In this document: positions 23,595 through 33,695 of the stretch, one piece after another
How positions within the stretch are numbered: position 1 is the stretch's first letter
Layout: the number at the start of each line of letters is the position of its first letter
From: Deltaproteobacteria bacterium
GTDB lineage: Bacteria; Myxococcota_A; UBA796; SXON01
NCBI GenBank assembly: GCA_947484175.1
Contig: CANKOI010000043.1
Span: 1 to 34,063 of the forward strand
Direction of reading: 5' to 3'
Length of the DNA: 34,063 bases
Position numbers and translations under genes: made by a program
The notes under the pieces: generated by a model
Database searches by the model: none
What the model was told of the DNA's origin: nothing
The model's input: only the letters and a program-made list of their open reading frames with translations

Positions 23595-25345
23595 GGTTCC
23601 GTCCCGCAGAAGTGGGCCACCTCGCCCGTTGCGTAGAAGTGGATCGCCTGCGCCCGAGCGCCCTCCCACGTGCGAGGGATCGTATGCGCATCGGTAATGG
23701 GCGCCGGACGGTTCTCGGGGGCCGGCATCGCCACCTGTGGGTCAAACTGAGCGAATCCGATTCCGGAGAACGGCATCGCCTGGGAGAGCACGCCTGGCGG
23801 GGTGGTCACGGCGGGCTCCCCGAGCGTGGCGCCGGTGCTGCGGGCCAGCAGCTCGGTCGTGAGGTTGGGCACCTGCTCATCGCCGATGGCCTCCTGCCAC
23901 AGCCACTGCCCCGTAGAGAGCTCCGCCGCGTAGGTTGCGGGGTCCACAGGGTCCCAGAGAACCTGGCTCGCCGCGTACAGCACCTGCCGATCGAAGGGGT
24001 CGGGGAAGTTGCGCGACACGACCAGATCGAAGGGGGGCCACTGCGCGCTGCGTTCCAACATCGTCGACCACGCGGCGCCGCCGACGTGCAGCACCCCGCG
24101 CTCCACGACGTCCTGGTTCGCCAACATCACGGCGCCCTCGATGCCGCCCAGCGAGATGCCGTAGTACGACACCTGCGTGCGATCGGCGAGTCCGCCGAAG
24201 ATCGGCTCGTCCATGAGCGTGCCCTCACGCACCGCTGCCAGCAAAGCCACGTTGTCGGCAACGCCTTGGGCGAGCATCTGCGGCATCTCGTCGAAGCGCG
24301 AGAACTCCCCCGCCACCTCGATCGCGTGCAACCGGTCCTCCCCGCCGAGGCCCCTCCACTCCGTCGCCACCACGATGGCACCCATCTCGTTCGCGAAAGC
24401 CACTAGCCCGCTCTCGTCGTCGTCCGCACGCAGGTAGTCGCTCGGGTCGGACAGGATTCCGTGTCCGAAAAGCAACACCGGAACGGTGCCGGGCGCTGCA
24501 TCGCGCACCGACTCCGGAACGGCCACCATCAGGTAGGCGTTCCCCGTGCCCTGCGCCGCTGGAACGCCGTCGGCGTCGAGCTCCATGTGGTTCTCGTCGA
24601 CCAACAGGTTCTGGGTGGGAAGGGTCCCCTGCGCCAATTTCCAGAGTCCCGCGGGCGGCTCGGTGCCTTCCACGTCGGCGTCCCACTCGCGCGTCCACGT
24701 AGGGGCGCCGGGGGTGACGGCGGTGGCGCTGAGCACGGCGTCGAGGAGCGCATTTCCGCGCGCCACGGGAAAGTCCCACGCGAGCACCACGTCGTCCTGC
24801 CCAAGGGCGGCCAGTTCCGCATGCAGCTCGGCGTAGTGGCCCTCAGGCGCCGGCACGTCCAGCGGCTGCCCGCCGCTCGTCACTCCCGACGTCACCACCA
24901 CCGCCACGCGGTGCCCCGGAGTGAGCGCCTTCATGGGGCGTACGATCAGCGGACGCAGCCCGCTGGCCAGCGCCTCCGGTGCAGCGTCCAACTCGGCGAA
25001 ACACCACAGCGTCTCGCCCGTGTCGAGGTCCACCAACCGCACCGTGCCGTCTGTGGCGATGGACTCGGGACCGCCCACGCTGGCGGTGTCGAGCGGCACG
25101 TCGAAGAGCACCACGGACGGTTGAACGACCGAGAACCCCTCGCGGCGAGCGAAGGGGGTGAAGTCCCAGGGAATTCCGCCCTCCTTCACGGGCAGGTCGC
25201 CCTCGCGCAGGGCGAGATGGCCGTCTTCGCCGATCAGCTCCACGCTGGGAAAGGGGTTCTGTCGGCCGAGGCCGAGCGCGCCGCCCAGCGCTTCCGCAGC
25301 GGTGTCGTCGGGCGCGGGACAAGCAGCGAGAAAAGCGAGCAGCAC
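23564..25345 (-). CDS. Lipase-like alpha/beta-hydrolase lipoprotein
   Basis: 593 residues from GTG. A very short signal (MLLAFLAAC) puts the lipid Cys at residue 9, so it should be an exported lipoprotein. The N-terminal half (about 30-290) is beta-rich with NPFPS, LVDLDTGETLW and LRPLIVRPMKALTPGHRVAV, like the beta-sandwich domain preceding some bacterial lipases. The hydrolase part has an HG oxyanion motif (LLFGHGILSD, 292-301) and the nucleophile elbow YYGISLGG with S398. The acid and histidine cannot be placed with confidence. Probable extracytoplasmic esterase or lipase. It begins 9 bases after the membrane protein gene, within a strong hairpin region. Confidence 0.75.
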   Translation of the reverse strand: MLLAFLAACPAPDDTAAEALGGALGLGRQNPFPSVELIGEDGHLALREGDLPVKEGGIPWDFTPFARREGFSVVQPSVVLFDVPLDTASVGGPESIATDGTVRLVDLDTGETLWCFAELDAAPEALASGLRPLIVRPMKALTPGHRVAVVVTSGVTSGGQPLDVPAPEGHYAELHAELAALGQDDVVLAWDFPVARGNALLDAVLSATAVTPGAPTWTREWDADVEGTEPPAGLWKLAQGTLPTQNLLVDENHMELDADGVPAAQGTGNAYLMVAVPESVRDAAPGTVPVLLFGHGILSDPSDYLRADDDESGLVAFANEMGAIVVATEWRGLGGEDRLHAIEVAGEFSRFDEMPQMLAQGVADNVALLAAVREGTLMDEPIFGGLADRTQVSYYGISLGGIEGAVMLANQDVVERGVLHVGGAAWSTMLERSAQWPPFDLVVSRNFPDPFDRQVLYAASQVLWDPVDPATYAAELSTGQWLWQEAIGDEQVPNLTTELLARSTGATLGEPAVTTPPGVLSQAMPFSGIGFAQFDPQVAMPAPENRPAPITDAHTIPRTWEGARAQAIHFYATGEVAHFCGTEPCSASNPGSF

Positions 25346-25346
25346 C

Positions 25347-25370
25347 CCCGGGGGCTAACCGACCCCCGGG
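25347..25370 (-). repeat. Perfect 8-bp inverted repeat at an intergenic junction
   Basis: CCCGGGGG (25347-25354) and CCCCCGGG (25363-25370) form a perfect 8-bp stem around an 8-base loop that holds the TAG stop of the upstream gene. It lies 1 base before the GTG start of the lipase-like gene. There is no T tract. Confidence 0.6.
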
Positions 25371-25933
25371 AGGGCCGCGCCGCCCTCGATCACCTTCCGA
25401 GCGTGCTCCGTGAAGTAGGCGTCGAGCAAAGCGCCCCCAGCGTGCTGGCGCACTGAGTTCACCAGCCCTTCGAGGCCCTCACCGGGGGCAACCAAGGCCG
25501 GCTGGTCGTAGCGCAGGAGGGTACGCGTCACCGGACTCCACCGAAACTTCTCGAACGTAGCGTCGATGCTGTCCCGCACGGCGACAGCGTGCGTCGGCAG
25601 CCAGCCGCGTTGCCGGGCGATCCGGGTGTTGGAGAACACTTGAGCGCTCCAGGCCGTCCGGTCGAGGACGTCCTTCCACGTGAGGAACCAGAACACGGTC
25701 TTGAACAGCTTTTTCAACGGCCACACCAAAGCCACCCAGAGGCAGCCGAGGAGGAGCGAATCGCGATCGGCCGTGAGCGCATCGAGCGCAACGGCGGGAA
25801 GCGCCTCGCTGTCCGGCTGGTCCAGCTCGAGCGCACGGCGAAGCGCGTGGCGAGAGAGGAACTCGTCCAAAAAGGGCACCGGCACCAACAACGCGAGCCC
25901 CGACGTCACGAGCCAAGGCCAAGGGGAGATCAT
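25355..25933 (-). CDS. Membrane-associated protein of unknown function
   Basis: 192 residues. A hydrophobic N-terminus (PWPWLVTSGLALLVPVPFLD) and a second hydrophobic stretch (LLLGCLWVALVWPL) indicate membrane association. In between is a charged helix (SRHALRRALELDQPD). The C-terminal half is soluble (RDSIDATFEKFRWSPVTRTL). No family recognised. The ATG at 25933 overlaps the upstream lipoprotein stop as ATGA. Its TAG lies in the loop of the 25347-25370 inverted repeat. Confidence 0.7.
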   Translation of the reverse strand: MISPWPWLVTSGLALLVPVPFLDEFLSRHALRRALELDQPDSEALPAVALDALTADRDSLLLGCLWVALVWPLKKLFKTVFWFLTWKDVLDRTAWSAQVFSNTRIARQRGWLPTHAVAVRDSIDATFEKFRWSPVTRTLLRYDQPALVAPGEGLEGLVNSVRQHAGGALLDAYFTEHARKVIEGGAALPGVG

Positions 25934-26576
25934 GGGCTACCGCAACGGAGGATGAGGGCGGCCGCCGCAGCACCGTCGGTCGCGGAGACCGTCCACCACG
26001 CGCCGTTGCGCCGAGTAAGGTTCAGCGCGAGGGGGCCTTCGGCATCGGTCAGCGCCAAGGTGACCCGGTGACTCGGAGGGTCGGCGTCGAGCCCCGCGAA
26101 CAGGGCGGCGAGCTCGATGGCGGCGGCGCCCTGCCTCGCGGGCTGAAGGGCCGCCGCCGTACCGACCACGCGGCCCTTCCGATACGGCACCCCCTCGAAC
26201 GGCCGGCCAACGGCGACGGGATCAGGGTCGTCCACCATCTCGGTGCGCCCCACGGCCACCCGCCACGGCGCGGAGAGGGTGGCGGCGAGGCAGGCTCCCA
26301 TCGGCTGCCAGCGTTCGAAGGACACGTCGACGTCCTGGAGCCGGGTGTCCGGAACCACGTCGAGTAGCGCGGCAGCTTCGGTGAATTCGACCAGCACGCT
26401 CATGGTGATCCAGGGCTCGCCCGGCGCACGTGTGGCGAGAGCCTGCGCGGTGCCGTGGGACTCCGGAAAGGAGCGCCCCCCGGCCTCGATCCACGCCGAC
26501 CGCGCCGGGGCCAGCTTGCCCGCGCGCAGGAGCGCGTCAGGGTCGGGGGCGGCGCAGGCCAAAAGGAGCAGCGCGC

Positions 26577-26580
<4 letters not shown>
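25930..26580 (-). CDS. Lipoprotein of unknown function
   Basis: 216 residues from GTG at 26580. The signal VSALLLLAC is only eight residues before the lipid Cys and has no basic residue. The frame continues upstream but has no ATG, GTG or TTG near this point, and the GTG overlaps the mutase stop by 4 bases (GTGA), which supports it. The mature part shows [31 protein letters not shown] and [17 protein letters not shown], an alternating strand and helix pattern with no recognised family. It lies directly between the mutase and a membrane protein gene, both with 4-base overlaps. Confidence 0.7.
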
Positions 26581-28079
<1,499 letters not shown>

Positions 28080-28088
28080 GCCCGCGAG

Positions 28089-29249
28089 CTAACCGGAGCG
28101 CGCCTCCGCGGCTTTCCGGCGCCGCCGCAGGAGAGCCGCTCCCCACCAGCCCAGGGGGAGCGCCGCCCCCACAACCGCACAAGTACCGGTGCCGTCGGTC
28201 ACCTCCACCACCTCCGCGCCGGGCACCTCCGAGGCGGTGAGCCTGTCCACGACCACCTCGACGCAGAGCGGCTCGCCGTCAGGGCAATCGACGCACTCCA
28301 CGCCCACTGAGAGGAGCGTTTCACACATGCTCTCCGGTTCGGCCTGCGCATCCAACAGCGACGCCAGCGAGCGGGTGTCGATCTCTCCCGTCACCCTGCC
28401 ACCCCCGATTCCGGAGCCGTCGGCCGCGAACGTGCCCTCCAAGGCGGCATTGTGGACCTCGACGTTCACTCCCGCGAAGGGGAAGACAGCCGTGGGGGTG
28501 TTCAGCACGAACCACGGAGCCGCCGTGAAGTCGGCGGGCGACAGCTGCGCGGTGTTCACGGTGGGGTCCTGCACAATCGGAGTCTCGTCCGCAGCGGCCG
28601 CAGCCACAAACAGGGAGAGCGAGCCCTCGTCTACCCCCGTGATGTGCAAGAGGCCCGCTCGCTCGATCTCCGCCGCGAACAGCGACCCGGTGCTGGCGGG
28701 CACCAACCACCGCCCCTCCGCGAGGTCAAGCCGGTAGGTGCGGCCGAGGAGCGCCGCCGGATCGGCCAGCGGCGAGCCGTAGTCGCTGGTGGTGAACTGG
28801 ATCGTGGAGCTCCCAAAGCAGCCGTGCACCGTGGCGGAGTAGGCGGTGTTGGGACTCAGCGGGGCGAAGGGGGTGAAGAGCACAGTCCGTCCGTCGTCGC
28901 TCAGCGACGAGACCCCTACAAAATCCGCCTCCGCCCAAGCCGAAGCGTCGGGGCTGGCCAGCTCAAACTCCACGGCGGCCCGGTAGTAGGCGTCGACGGC
29001 GCCGTCGGTCGGAATCGAGGAGGTGAACGTCCCTGGACAGTCCCCGGTGTCGTCCGGCGGGTCCACACCGGTGTCAGGCCCGGTGTCTCTACCCTGAATA
29101 CCGCGGTTGCACACCGGAGCGGCGTCGCAGTCCGAGTCCGCGCAGTCCGTACGACCGTCGCCGTCATCGTCGCGACTGTTCGCGCAGAGCCCGGCCTCGC
29201 CGTCGTCGGGAACAAACGAGAAGATGCAGGCCGCGAGGAGGAAGAGCAT
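28089..29249 (-). CDS. Lipoprotein with Ig-like domain and MYXO-CTERM-like C-terminal anchor
   Basis: 386 residues. The signal MLFLLAAC puts a lipid Cys at residue 8. Then come a MopE-like acidic motif (NSRDDDGDGRTDCADSDCD), a Asp/Thr/Gly-rich linker (GRDTGPDTGVDPPDDTGD) and an Ig-like segment with SIPTDGAVDAYYRAAVEFEL and FTPFAPLSPNTAYSATVHG, similar to SbsA/Big_5 Ig folds. A second beta-rich domain follows (GRTYRLDLAEGRW onward). The C-terminus is TGTCAVVGAALPLGWWGAAL then RRRR, a Cys before a membrane segment and a basic end, as in MYXO-CTERM-type sorting signals. A protein with both anchors is unusual. It is the first gene of the six-gene run; the mutase begins 9 bases after its stop. Confidence 0.78.
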   Translation of the reverse strand: MLFLLAACIFSFVPDDGEAGLCANSRDDDGDGRTDCADSDCDAAPVCNRGIQGRDTGPDTGVDPPDDTGDCPGTFTSSIPTDGAVDAYYRAAVEFELASPDASAWAEADFVGVSSLSDDGRTVLFTPFAPLSPNTAYSATVHGCFGSSTIQFTTSDYGSPLADPAALLGRTYRLDLAEGRWLVPASTGSLFAAEIERAGLLHITGVDEGSLSLFVAAAAADETPIVQDPTVNTAQLSPADFTAAPWFVLNTPTAVFPFAGVNVEVHNAALEGTFAADGSGIGGGRVTGEIDTRSLASLLDAQAEPESMCETLLSVGVECVDCPDGEPLCVEVVVDRLTASEVPGAEVVEVTDGTGTCAVVGAALPLGWWGAALLRRRRKAAEARSG

Positions 29250-29297
29250 GCTCCTGCGTATCGCGGGAAGCGCTGCGCCCGTGGCGATTGCGTTCTC

Positions 29298-29321
29298 CGC
29301 TCCTACGGATAGGTCGGAGCG
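29298..29321 (+). promoter_or_regulatory. Hairpin hiding a ribosome binding site
   Basis: CGCTCC at 29298-29303 can pair with GGAGCG at 29316-29321 (6 bp, 12-base loop). The second arm contains the GGAG ribosome site just before the ATG at 29322. This could reduce translation until melted; it is a prediction from pairing only. The rest of the 29250-29321 divergent gap shows no clear promoter. Confidence 0.35.
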
Positions 29322-30407
29322 ATGCTGCTCTCCGCCCTGTTCGCCTGTGTGACCGCCGTAGACGACAAGTCAGCGACGGACAGCGGTGAGCCCGCCGATT
29401 CAGCGGCAGACACCGGCGTGACTGACACTGCGGACACCTCCGGACCGGCCAACACCTCGGACACCGGGGAGCCACCCGCACCGGACGCCGACGGCGATGG
29501 CGCGGCAGACGACGACGACTGCGACGATGCCGACGCCACCGTACATCCGGGCGCCACCGAGCTGGCCAACGGGCGGGACGACGACTGCGACGGCGAGGTG
29601 GACGAGGGCACCAGCGCGGAGGATCGCGACGGCGACGGCTGGTCGGCCGACGCCGGAGACTGCGACGACGACGATGCCGCGCGGAACCCGTCCGCGGTGG
29701 AGGTGTGCGACGGTGCGGTGGACGAGGACTGCGACGGCGTGGTGGACCCTGCGAACCTCGTGCTCGGCAGCGCCGAGGCCTGCGCGGCGGACTCCTGCCT
29801 GGAAATCCGTGGCGAGCGGCCCACCGCCCCCGACGGCACCTATTGGATCTCGGTGAGCGGAAGCGCGCATGAGGTGGTGTGCGACATGACGCGCGACACC
29901 GGTGGTTGGACACTCGTGGCCAACTTCGTGTGGCCGGGCAACACCGGGGGCGTGCCGGGGTGGACCAGCGGCGGAGTCGTCGGCACCTCCACGACCGACC
30001 GTACGCAGTCCTTCAAGCTCGACGACACCGATATCAACGCGCTCGTACGGCTTCGGTACCGGGCCCGTGGCGTGGCGAGTTGGTGCACGCTGGAAGACCG
30101 ATCGACGGGGGGCTGCGCGGTAGACACCACGCTGTACTGGGACAGCGCGTGCGTGTACAGCTCGGGAACTACCTCCACGGGCACCTGCACCGCGGCCTAC
30201 CAGACCTACGATCTCGACGCGTGGACCGAGCTGAGCAACCCCTGTTCCTGGCACTATGGCCTCACGTCGGCCGACTGCGGAGCCACCAGCGAATTCGGCA
30301 CCAGCCATGACGGCGACCACGTGTTTGCGGGCATCGTCGGCACCTACATCCACGGCTACGACGGCCGAGCCGACGAGGACCCGAGCGTCGAGGTTTGGGT
30401 GCGGTAG
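29322..30407 (+). CDS. Lipoprotein with MopE-like motifs and fibrinogen-like domain
   Basis: 361 residues. A short signal (MLLSALFAC, Cys at 9) is followed by a low-complexity Asp/Ser/Thr/Gly linker up to about residue 54. Two MopE-like putative metal-binding repeats follow (PDADGDGAADDDDCDDADAT and EDRDGDGWSADAGDCDDDD, with DDDCDGEVDEG and DEDCDGVVDP). The last 205 residues start SCLEIRGERPTAPDGTYWI and contain VVCDMTRDTGGWTLVANF, the hallmark start of a fibrinogen C-terminal-like domain, ending EDPSVEVWVR. Fibrinogen-like domains usually bind sugars or acetylated ligands. Surface location and ligand binding are therefore inferred. ATG at 29322 is divergent from the 28089-29249 gene and followed after 6 bases by the FG-GAP gene. 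Confidence 0.82.
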   Translation: MLLSALFACVTAVDDKSATDSGEPADSAADTGVTDTADTSGPANTSDTGEPPAPDADGDGAADDDDCDDADATVHPGATELANGRDDDCDGEVDEGTSAEDRDGDGWSADAGDCDDDDAARNPSAVEVCDGAVDEDCDGVVDPANLVLGSAEACAADSCLEIRGERPTAPDGTYWISVSGSAHEVVCDMTRDTGGWTLVANFVWPGNTGGVPGWTSGGVVGTSTTDRTQSFKLDDTDINALVRLRYRARGVASWCTLEDRSTGGCAVDTTLYWDSACVYSSGTTSTGTCTAAYQTYDLDAWTELSNPCSWHYGLTSADCGATSEFGTSHDGDHVFAGIVGTYIHGYDGRADEDPSVEVWVR

Positions 30408-30413
30408 CCCCTG

Positions 30414-31988
30414 ATGCCGCGCCCCCTCCCCCTCGTTGCCGCCCTGTTCGGGTGTACGTCCTCCATTCCGGCCGACTCCGGTGGCGCACCGCAAGACTTG
30501 CCCGCATGCGCGCCGTTCCGTCTGGAGGAGGTTGCGAGCTGGGAAGACGGGGAGCTGCCCGCCGTGGACAGCTCGGCATCCCTGTGGCCCGGCGCGGCGA
30601 TCGCAGACTTCACCGGCGATGGGCTCCCCGACGTCGTCGTGGCGATCGCGCTCGGTGCGGTGTTGCTTCGCAACGACGGAGCGGGCGGCTGGTCGCTCGA
30701 GCTGCTGGAGGCGGACGGCGGCCCTGTCACCCTCACCCGAGCGGTGGCGGCCGCGGACCTCGACGCCGACGGCGACATCGATCTCTTCCTCGGCGCCGAG
30801 CTGCCCGGGTCCTCCCGCTTCCTGTTCAACAACGGCGACGGGAGCTTCGTGAGCCGGGTGCTCGACGGCGTGGACCATCGCGTGTGGACCGCCTCGTTCG
30901 GCGAGTTCACGGGCAGCGGCCGCCTCGACCTGTTTCTCGCCACCTACGACGCCGAGCTGTCGCTCGACGCCATCCTCGCGGGCTCGCTCGGCGGCGGACA
31001 GGTGCTCGTCGTGCAGGACGCCGACGGGGGTTGGGCGGCGAAGCCCGACGCCCTCCCCGCCTCCACCGCCGACTCCCTGTGCTTGCAGGGGGCCCCGCTC
31101 GACGCCGATAGCAACGGCACCCTCGACGTGTACCTCGCCAACGACTTCGGCCCCTATGCGGTGCCCAACCAGCTGCTCGCCAACGACGGCGACGGCACGT
31201 TTTCTGTCGTGAGTGGCAGTGGCGCCGACCTGTCGATCTACTCGATGGGCACGGGCGTGGGCGACGTCAGCGGCGATGGCCACCCCGACCTCTTCGTCAC
31301 CGATGTGGGGCCGCCCCACCTCCTGCTCAACGACGGCACCGGGGCCTTCGCGGACGCCACACAGGCCGCGAGCGCGTGGATCGCGCCCACGCCCACGAAC
31401 CTCACGTCGTGGGGCGCTTCCGTATCGGACATGGACCAGGACGGCTGGGACGACGTGCTGGTGTCGTACGGCGGGCTGGGCTCCTCGGTGGATGTCACGC
31501 GCCTGGAAAATGTGGACCCCTCGTGGACCGAAGAGCTGGAGCAACACTCTGTCCTCCTCCGCAACCGGGAGGGCACCTCCTTCGAACGCGCCGACGACGC
31601 CTTCACCGACCTCGCGAGGGGTCGCGGGCTCGCCGTGGGCGACCTCAACCTCGACGGTCGCCCCGACGTGGTGACGTGGGGCAAAGCGTTCGTCCACCTC
31701 TTCCTCGCGAGCGGCGGCTGTGGTCCGGGCGTGACGGTGCAGCTGGCGGGGCCGGCGGGCAACGTCCACGGGATTGGCGCCCGTGTGGACGCCACCGTCG
31801 CCGGTCGCACGACGACCCACTGGCTCCTGCCCTCGGTGACAGCCGGCCAGTCAGCCCTCGAAGTCTACCTCGGCACCCACGGCCTCCCCGCCACCGACAT
31901 CGTGGTCAACTGGCCCGACGGTACGGTCACGGAAGTGGGGGGAGCCGACGCGGGCGAACGGGTACTCGTCCCGTACGCGACTGAATGA
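30414..31988 (+). CDS. FG-GAP/VCBS lipoprotein with C-terminal ASPIC/UnbV domain
   Basis: 524 residues. Signal MPRPLPLVAALFGC places the lipid Cys at residue 14. At least five FG-GAP/VCBS-type units are visible: AAIADFTGDGLPDVVVAI, AAADLDADGDIDLFLGAE, GEFTGSGRLDLFLATYD, GDVSGDGHPDLFVTDVGPP and VSDMDQDGWDDVLVSYGG, plus GDLNLDGRPDVVTWG. These DxDxDG-type loops bind calcium in the beta-propeller fold. The final 90 residues (VTVQLAGPAGNVHGIGARVD to VNWPDGTVTEV) match an ASPIC/UnbV domain, the CRTAC1-like architecture. Function unknown; adhesion or a ligand-binding role is plausible. Its stop overlaps the glycosyltransferase-like gene by 4 bases (ATGA). Confidence 0.88.
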   Translation: MPRPLPLVAALFGCTSSIPADSGGAPQDLPACAPFRLEEVASWEDGELPAVDSSASLWPGAAIADFTGDGLPDVVVAIALGAVLLRNDGAGGWSLELLEADGGPVTLTRAVAAADLDADGDIDLFLGAELPGSSRFLFNNGDGSFVSRVLDGVDHRVWTASFGEFTGSGRLDLFLATYDAELSLDAILAGSLGGGQVLVVQDADGGWAAKPDALPASTADSLCLQGAPLDADSNGTLDVYLANDFGPYAVPNQLLANDGDGTFSVVSGSGADLSIYSMGTGVGDVSGDGHPDLFVTDVGPPHLLLNDGTGAFADATQAASAWIAPTPTNLTSWGASVSDMDQDGWDDVLVSYGGLGSSVDVTRLENVDPSWTEELEQHSVLLRNREGTSFERADDAFTDLARGRGLAVGDLNLDGRPDVVTWGKAFVHLFLASGGCGPGVTVQLAGPAGNVHGIGARVDATVAGRTTTHWLLPSVTAGQSALEVYLGTHGLPATDIVVNWPDGTVTEVGGADAGERVLVPYATE

Positions 31989-33682
31989 AGGCGTCACGCC
32001 GGCGCACGCCGTGGCTCCAGGCGGCCGCAGGCATCGTGTGCGTCGGCCTCGTGCTAGTCTTCGAGTGGACGTGGACGACACGAACGGCGGGGCCCAACCT
32101 CAGCGGTGACGATCGTGCCGTGGCGCGCCTCATGCTCGCCATGGCCGACAGCATCCAGCACGGCTCGGTGTACCAACCGGATCGGCTGTCGACCACGCCG
32201 TACCCGCCGTTCGGTCTCTGGGTGGGGGCGCTCGGAGCGCTCGTGGATCCTGCCGGGGCCGTGCAAGGGATGTTCCACGCGCAGGTGCTGTTCGTGGGGG
32301 CCATGGCGGCAGCCATGTGGATGGCCCTCCGGCGGAGCCTTGGGTGGCCCGTAGCGGCCGCAGCGACGCTAGCGGTGCCGGTGTACGCGGAGTGGTGGCA
32401 ACTGCGGGGGCAGCTCTTCCTCGAAGTCCAGCAGGGGTGTCTGCTCGTCGCGATGGCCGCGGCCTACGCGGCGAGTGAGGGCCTGCGGGCGCGGCTCCCC
32501 TCGCTGCTCGTTGGGGGTTTCTTCGGCTTGGGGCTGCTCACCAAGTTCTCGTTTGTCTTCTTCGCGGGCGTGCCGCTGCTGGCCGTCCTCGCGGTGGCCG
32601 CCGCGCGCATGACGACGAGCCGCATCGCCGGCCTCGGGGTGGCGGCGATGGTGGTAGCGGCGGGCGGCGGCGCGACAGCGGCGGCAGCGGGTCGGCTGTC
32701 GTGGGTGACGGCGGGCCTGTTGGCGGGCAGCGCTTGTCTCGTCGCGGTGATTTCCGCGCGTCGTTGGCGGGCCCCGGATGCCGGGCGCCTCGCCGTCGGA
32801 ATCGGCTTGGTCCTCGTGGCCGCCGTCGCGGTGGCCGGCCCTTGGTACGGGTCACACCTCGGCGCGCTCCGCTCCTTCTTCACGGCGAACTTGAGCCAAG
32901 AATTCGACGGACAGGTGCTCCCCCTCTCGCGGGTGTGGTGGACCTACCCCGCCTTCCTCGGAAGGGTGGCACTCGACGACGTCGTGTCGCTGCTGTTCGC
33001 GGTGGGAGCCGTTCGTGTGGTGACGAGCAGCAAGCATCCAGCGGGCCGCTTGGCCCTGCTGATGGTGCTCTCCGGCCTCGTCGCCCTCACCCTGCAGCCC
33101 TACCGCACCCCGCGCTACGCCACCCCGCTGGCCGCGCCCGCCTTGCTGGTAGCGGCGTACGGCCTCTGGCTCCCGCGGCGGGCGCGAGCCGTCGTCGCCG
33201 TGCTGATCGCGGCTTGGTGCGTGCGCGTGGGCGTCACCACCCTGCAGGGGCGAGACCATCGATCGGACTGGTGGAACACGCGACACCAGCTCCCTCCCAA
33301 CAACGAGGGGGCGCTCGCCCAGCTGCGCACCCAAGCGCTCGACCCTCACCTTCAGCTCCACAGCCGCCTGCCCCCGCCGCGGGAGGAGCAACTGCCTCTC
33401 GGTGGACTGGCGGGCATCGTGGTGGGGCGCACCAACGCGAGGGAGTTGCGGTCCGTGGCCACCCTCACGGCGGGCCGCGAGATTCCCTGCGAACCGCTCG
33501 GGCTGGCGCTAGTAGCGGCAGGCGCCAACCCCTACGTGTCCTGTACCCACGCGGGAGACGCCGAGCTGGTCGTCACGTGGGCCACGACGGAAGGCCCGCG
33601 CGCAGACCTCGTCGCCCTGCGGGGTGGGAACACCTGGGGGCTCGTTCCGTGGGTGGTGCCGAGGTTGGTTGTCGGGGAGTGA
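31985..33682 (+). CDS. GT39/ArnT-like membrane glycosyltransferase
   Basis: 565 residues. A basic start and a first membrane segment (AAAGIVCVGLVLVFEWTW) lead into a periplasmic loop with NLSGDDRAVARLMLAMADSI and STTPYPPFGLWVG; the Asp pair and 'YPP' element match GT-C glycosyltransferases of the PMT/ArnT (GT39, GT83) type. About ten further membrane segments extend to residue 410 and a soluble periplasmic domain of 150 residues follows. Members use polyprenyl-phosphate sugars to modify lipids or proteins. The 4-base overlap with the FG-GAP lipoprotein suggests that protein, or its export partner, could be the acceptor, which is inference only. Confidence 0.75.
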   Translation: MKASRRRTPWLQAAAGIVCVGLVLVFEWTWTTRTAGPNLSGDDRAVARLMLAMADSIQHGSVYQPDRLSTTPYPPFGLWVGALGALVDPAGAVQGMFHAQVLFVGAMAAAMWMALRRSLGWPVAAAATLAVPVYAEWWQLRGQLFLEVQQGCLLVAMAAAYAASEGLRARLPSLLVGGFFGLGLLTKFSFVFFAGVPLLAVLAVAAARMTTSRIAGLGVAAMVVAAGGGATAAAAGRLSWVTAGLLAGSACLVAVISARRWRAPDAGRLAVGIGLVLVAAVAVAGPWYGSHLGALRSFFTANLSQEFDGQVLPLSRVWWTYPAFLGRVALDDVVSLLFAVGAVRVVTSSKHPAGRLALLMVLSGLVALTLQPYRTPRYATPLAAPALLVAAYGLWLPRRARAVVAVLIAAWCVRVGVTTLQGRDHRSDWWNTRHQLPPNNEGALAQLRTQALDPHLQLHSRLPPPREEQLPLGGLAGIVVGRTNARELRSVATLTAGREIPCEPLGLALVAAGANPYVSCTHAGDAELVVTWATTEGPRADLVALRGGNTWGLVPWVVPRLVVGE

Positions 33683-33695
33683 GAGCGGCCCCCCT

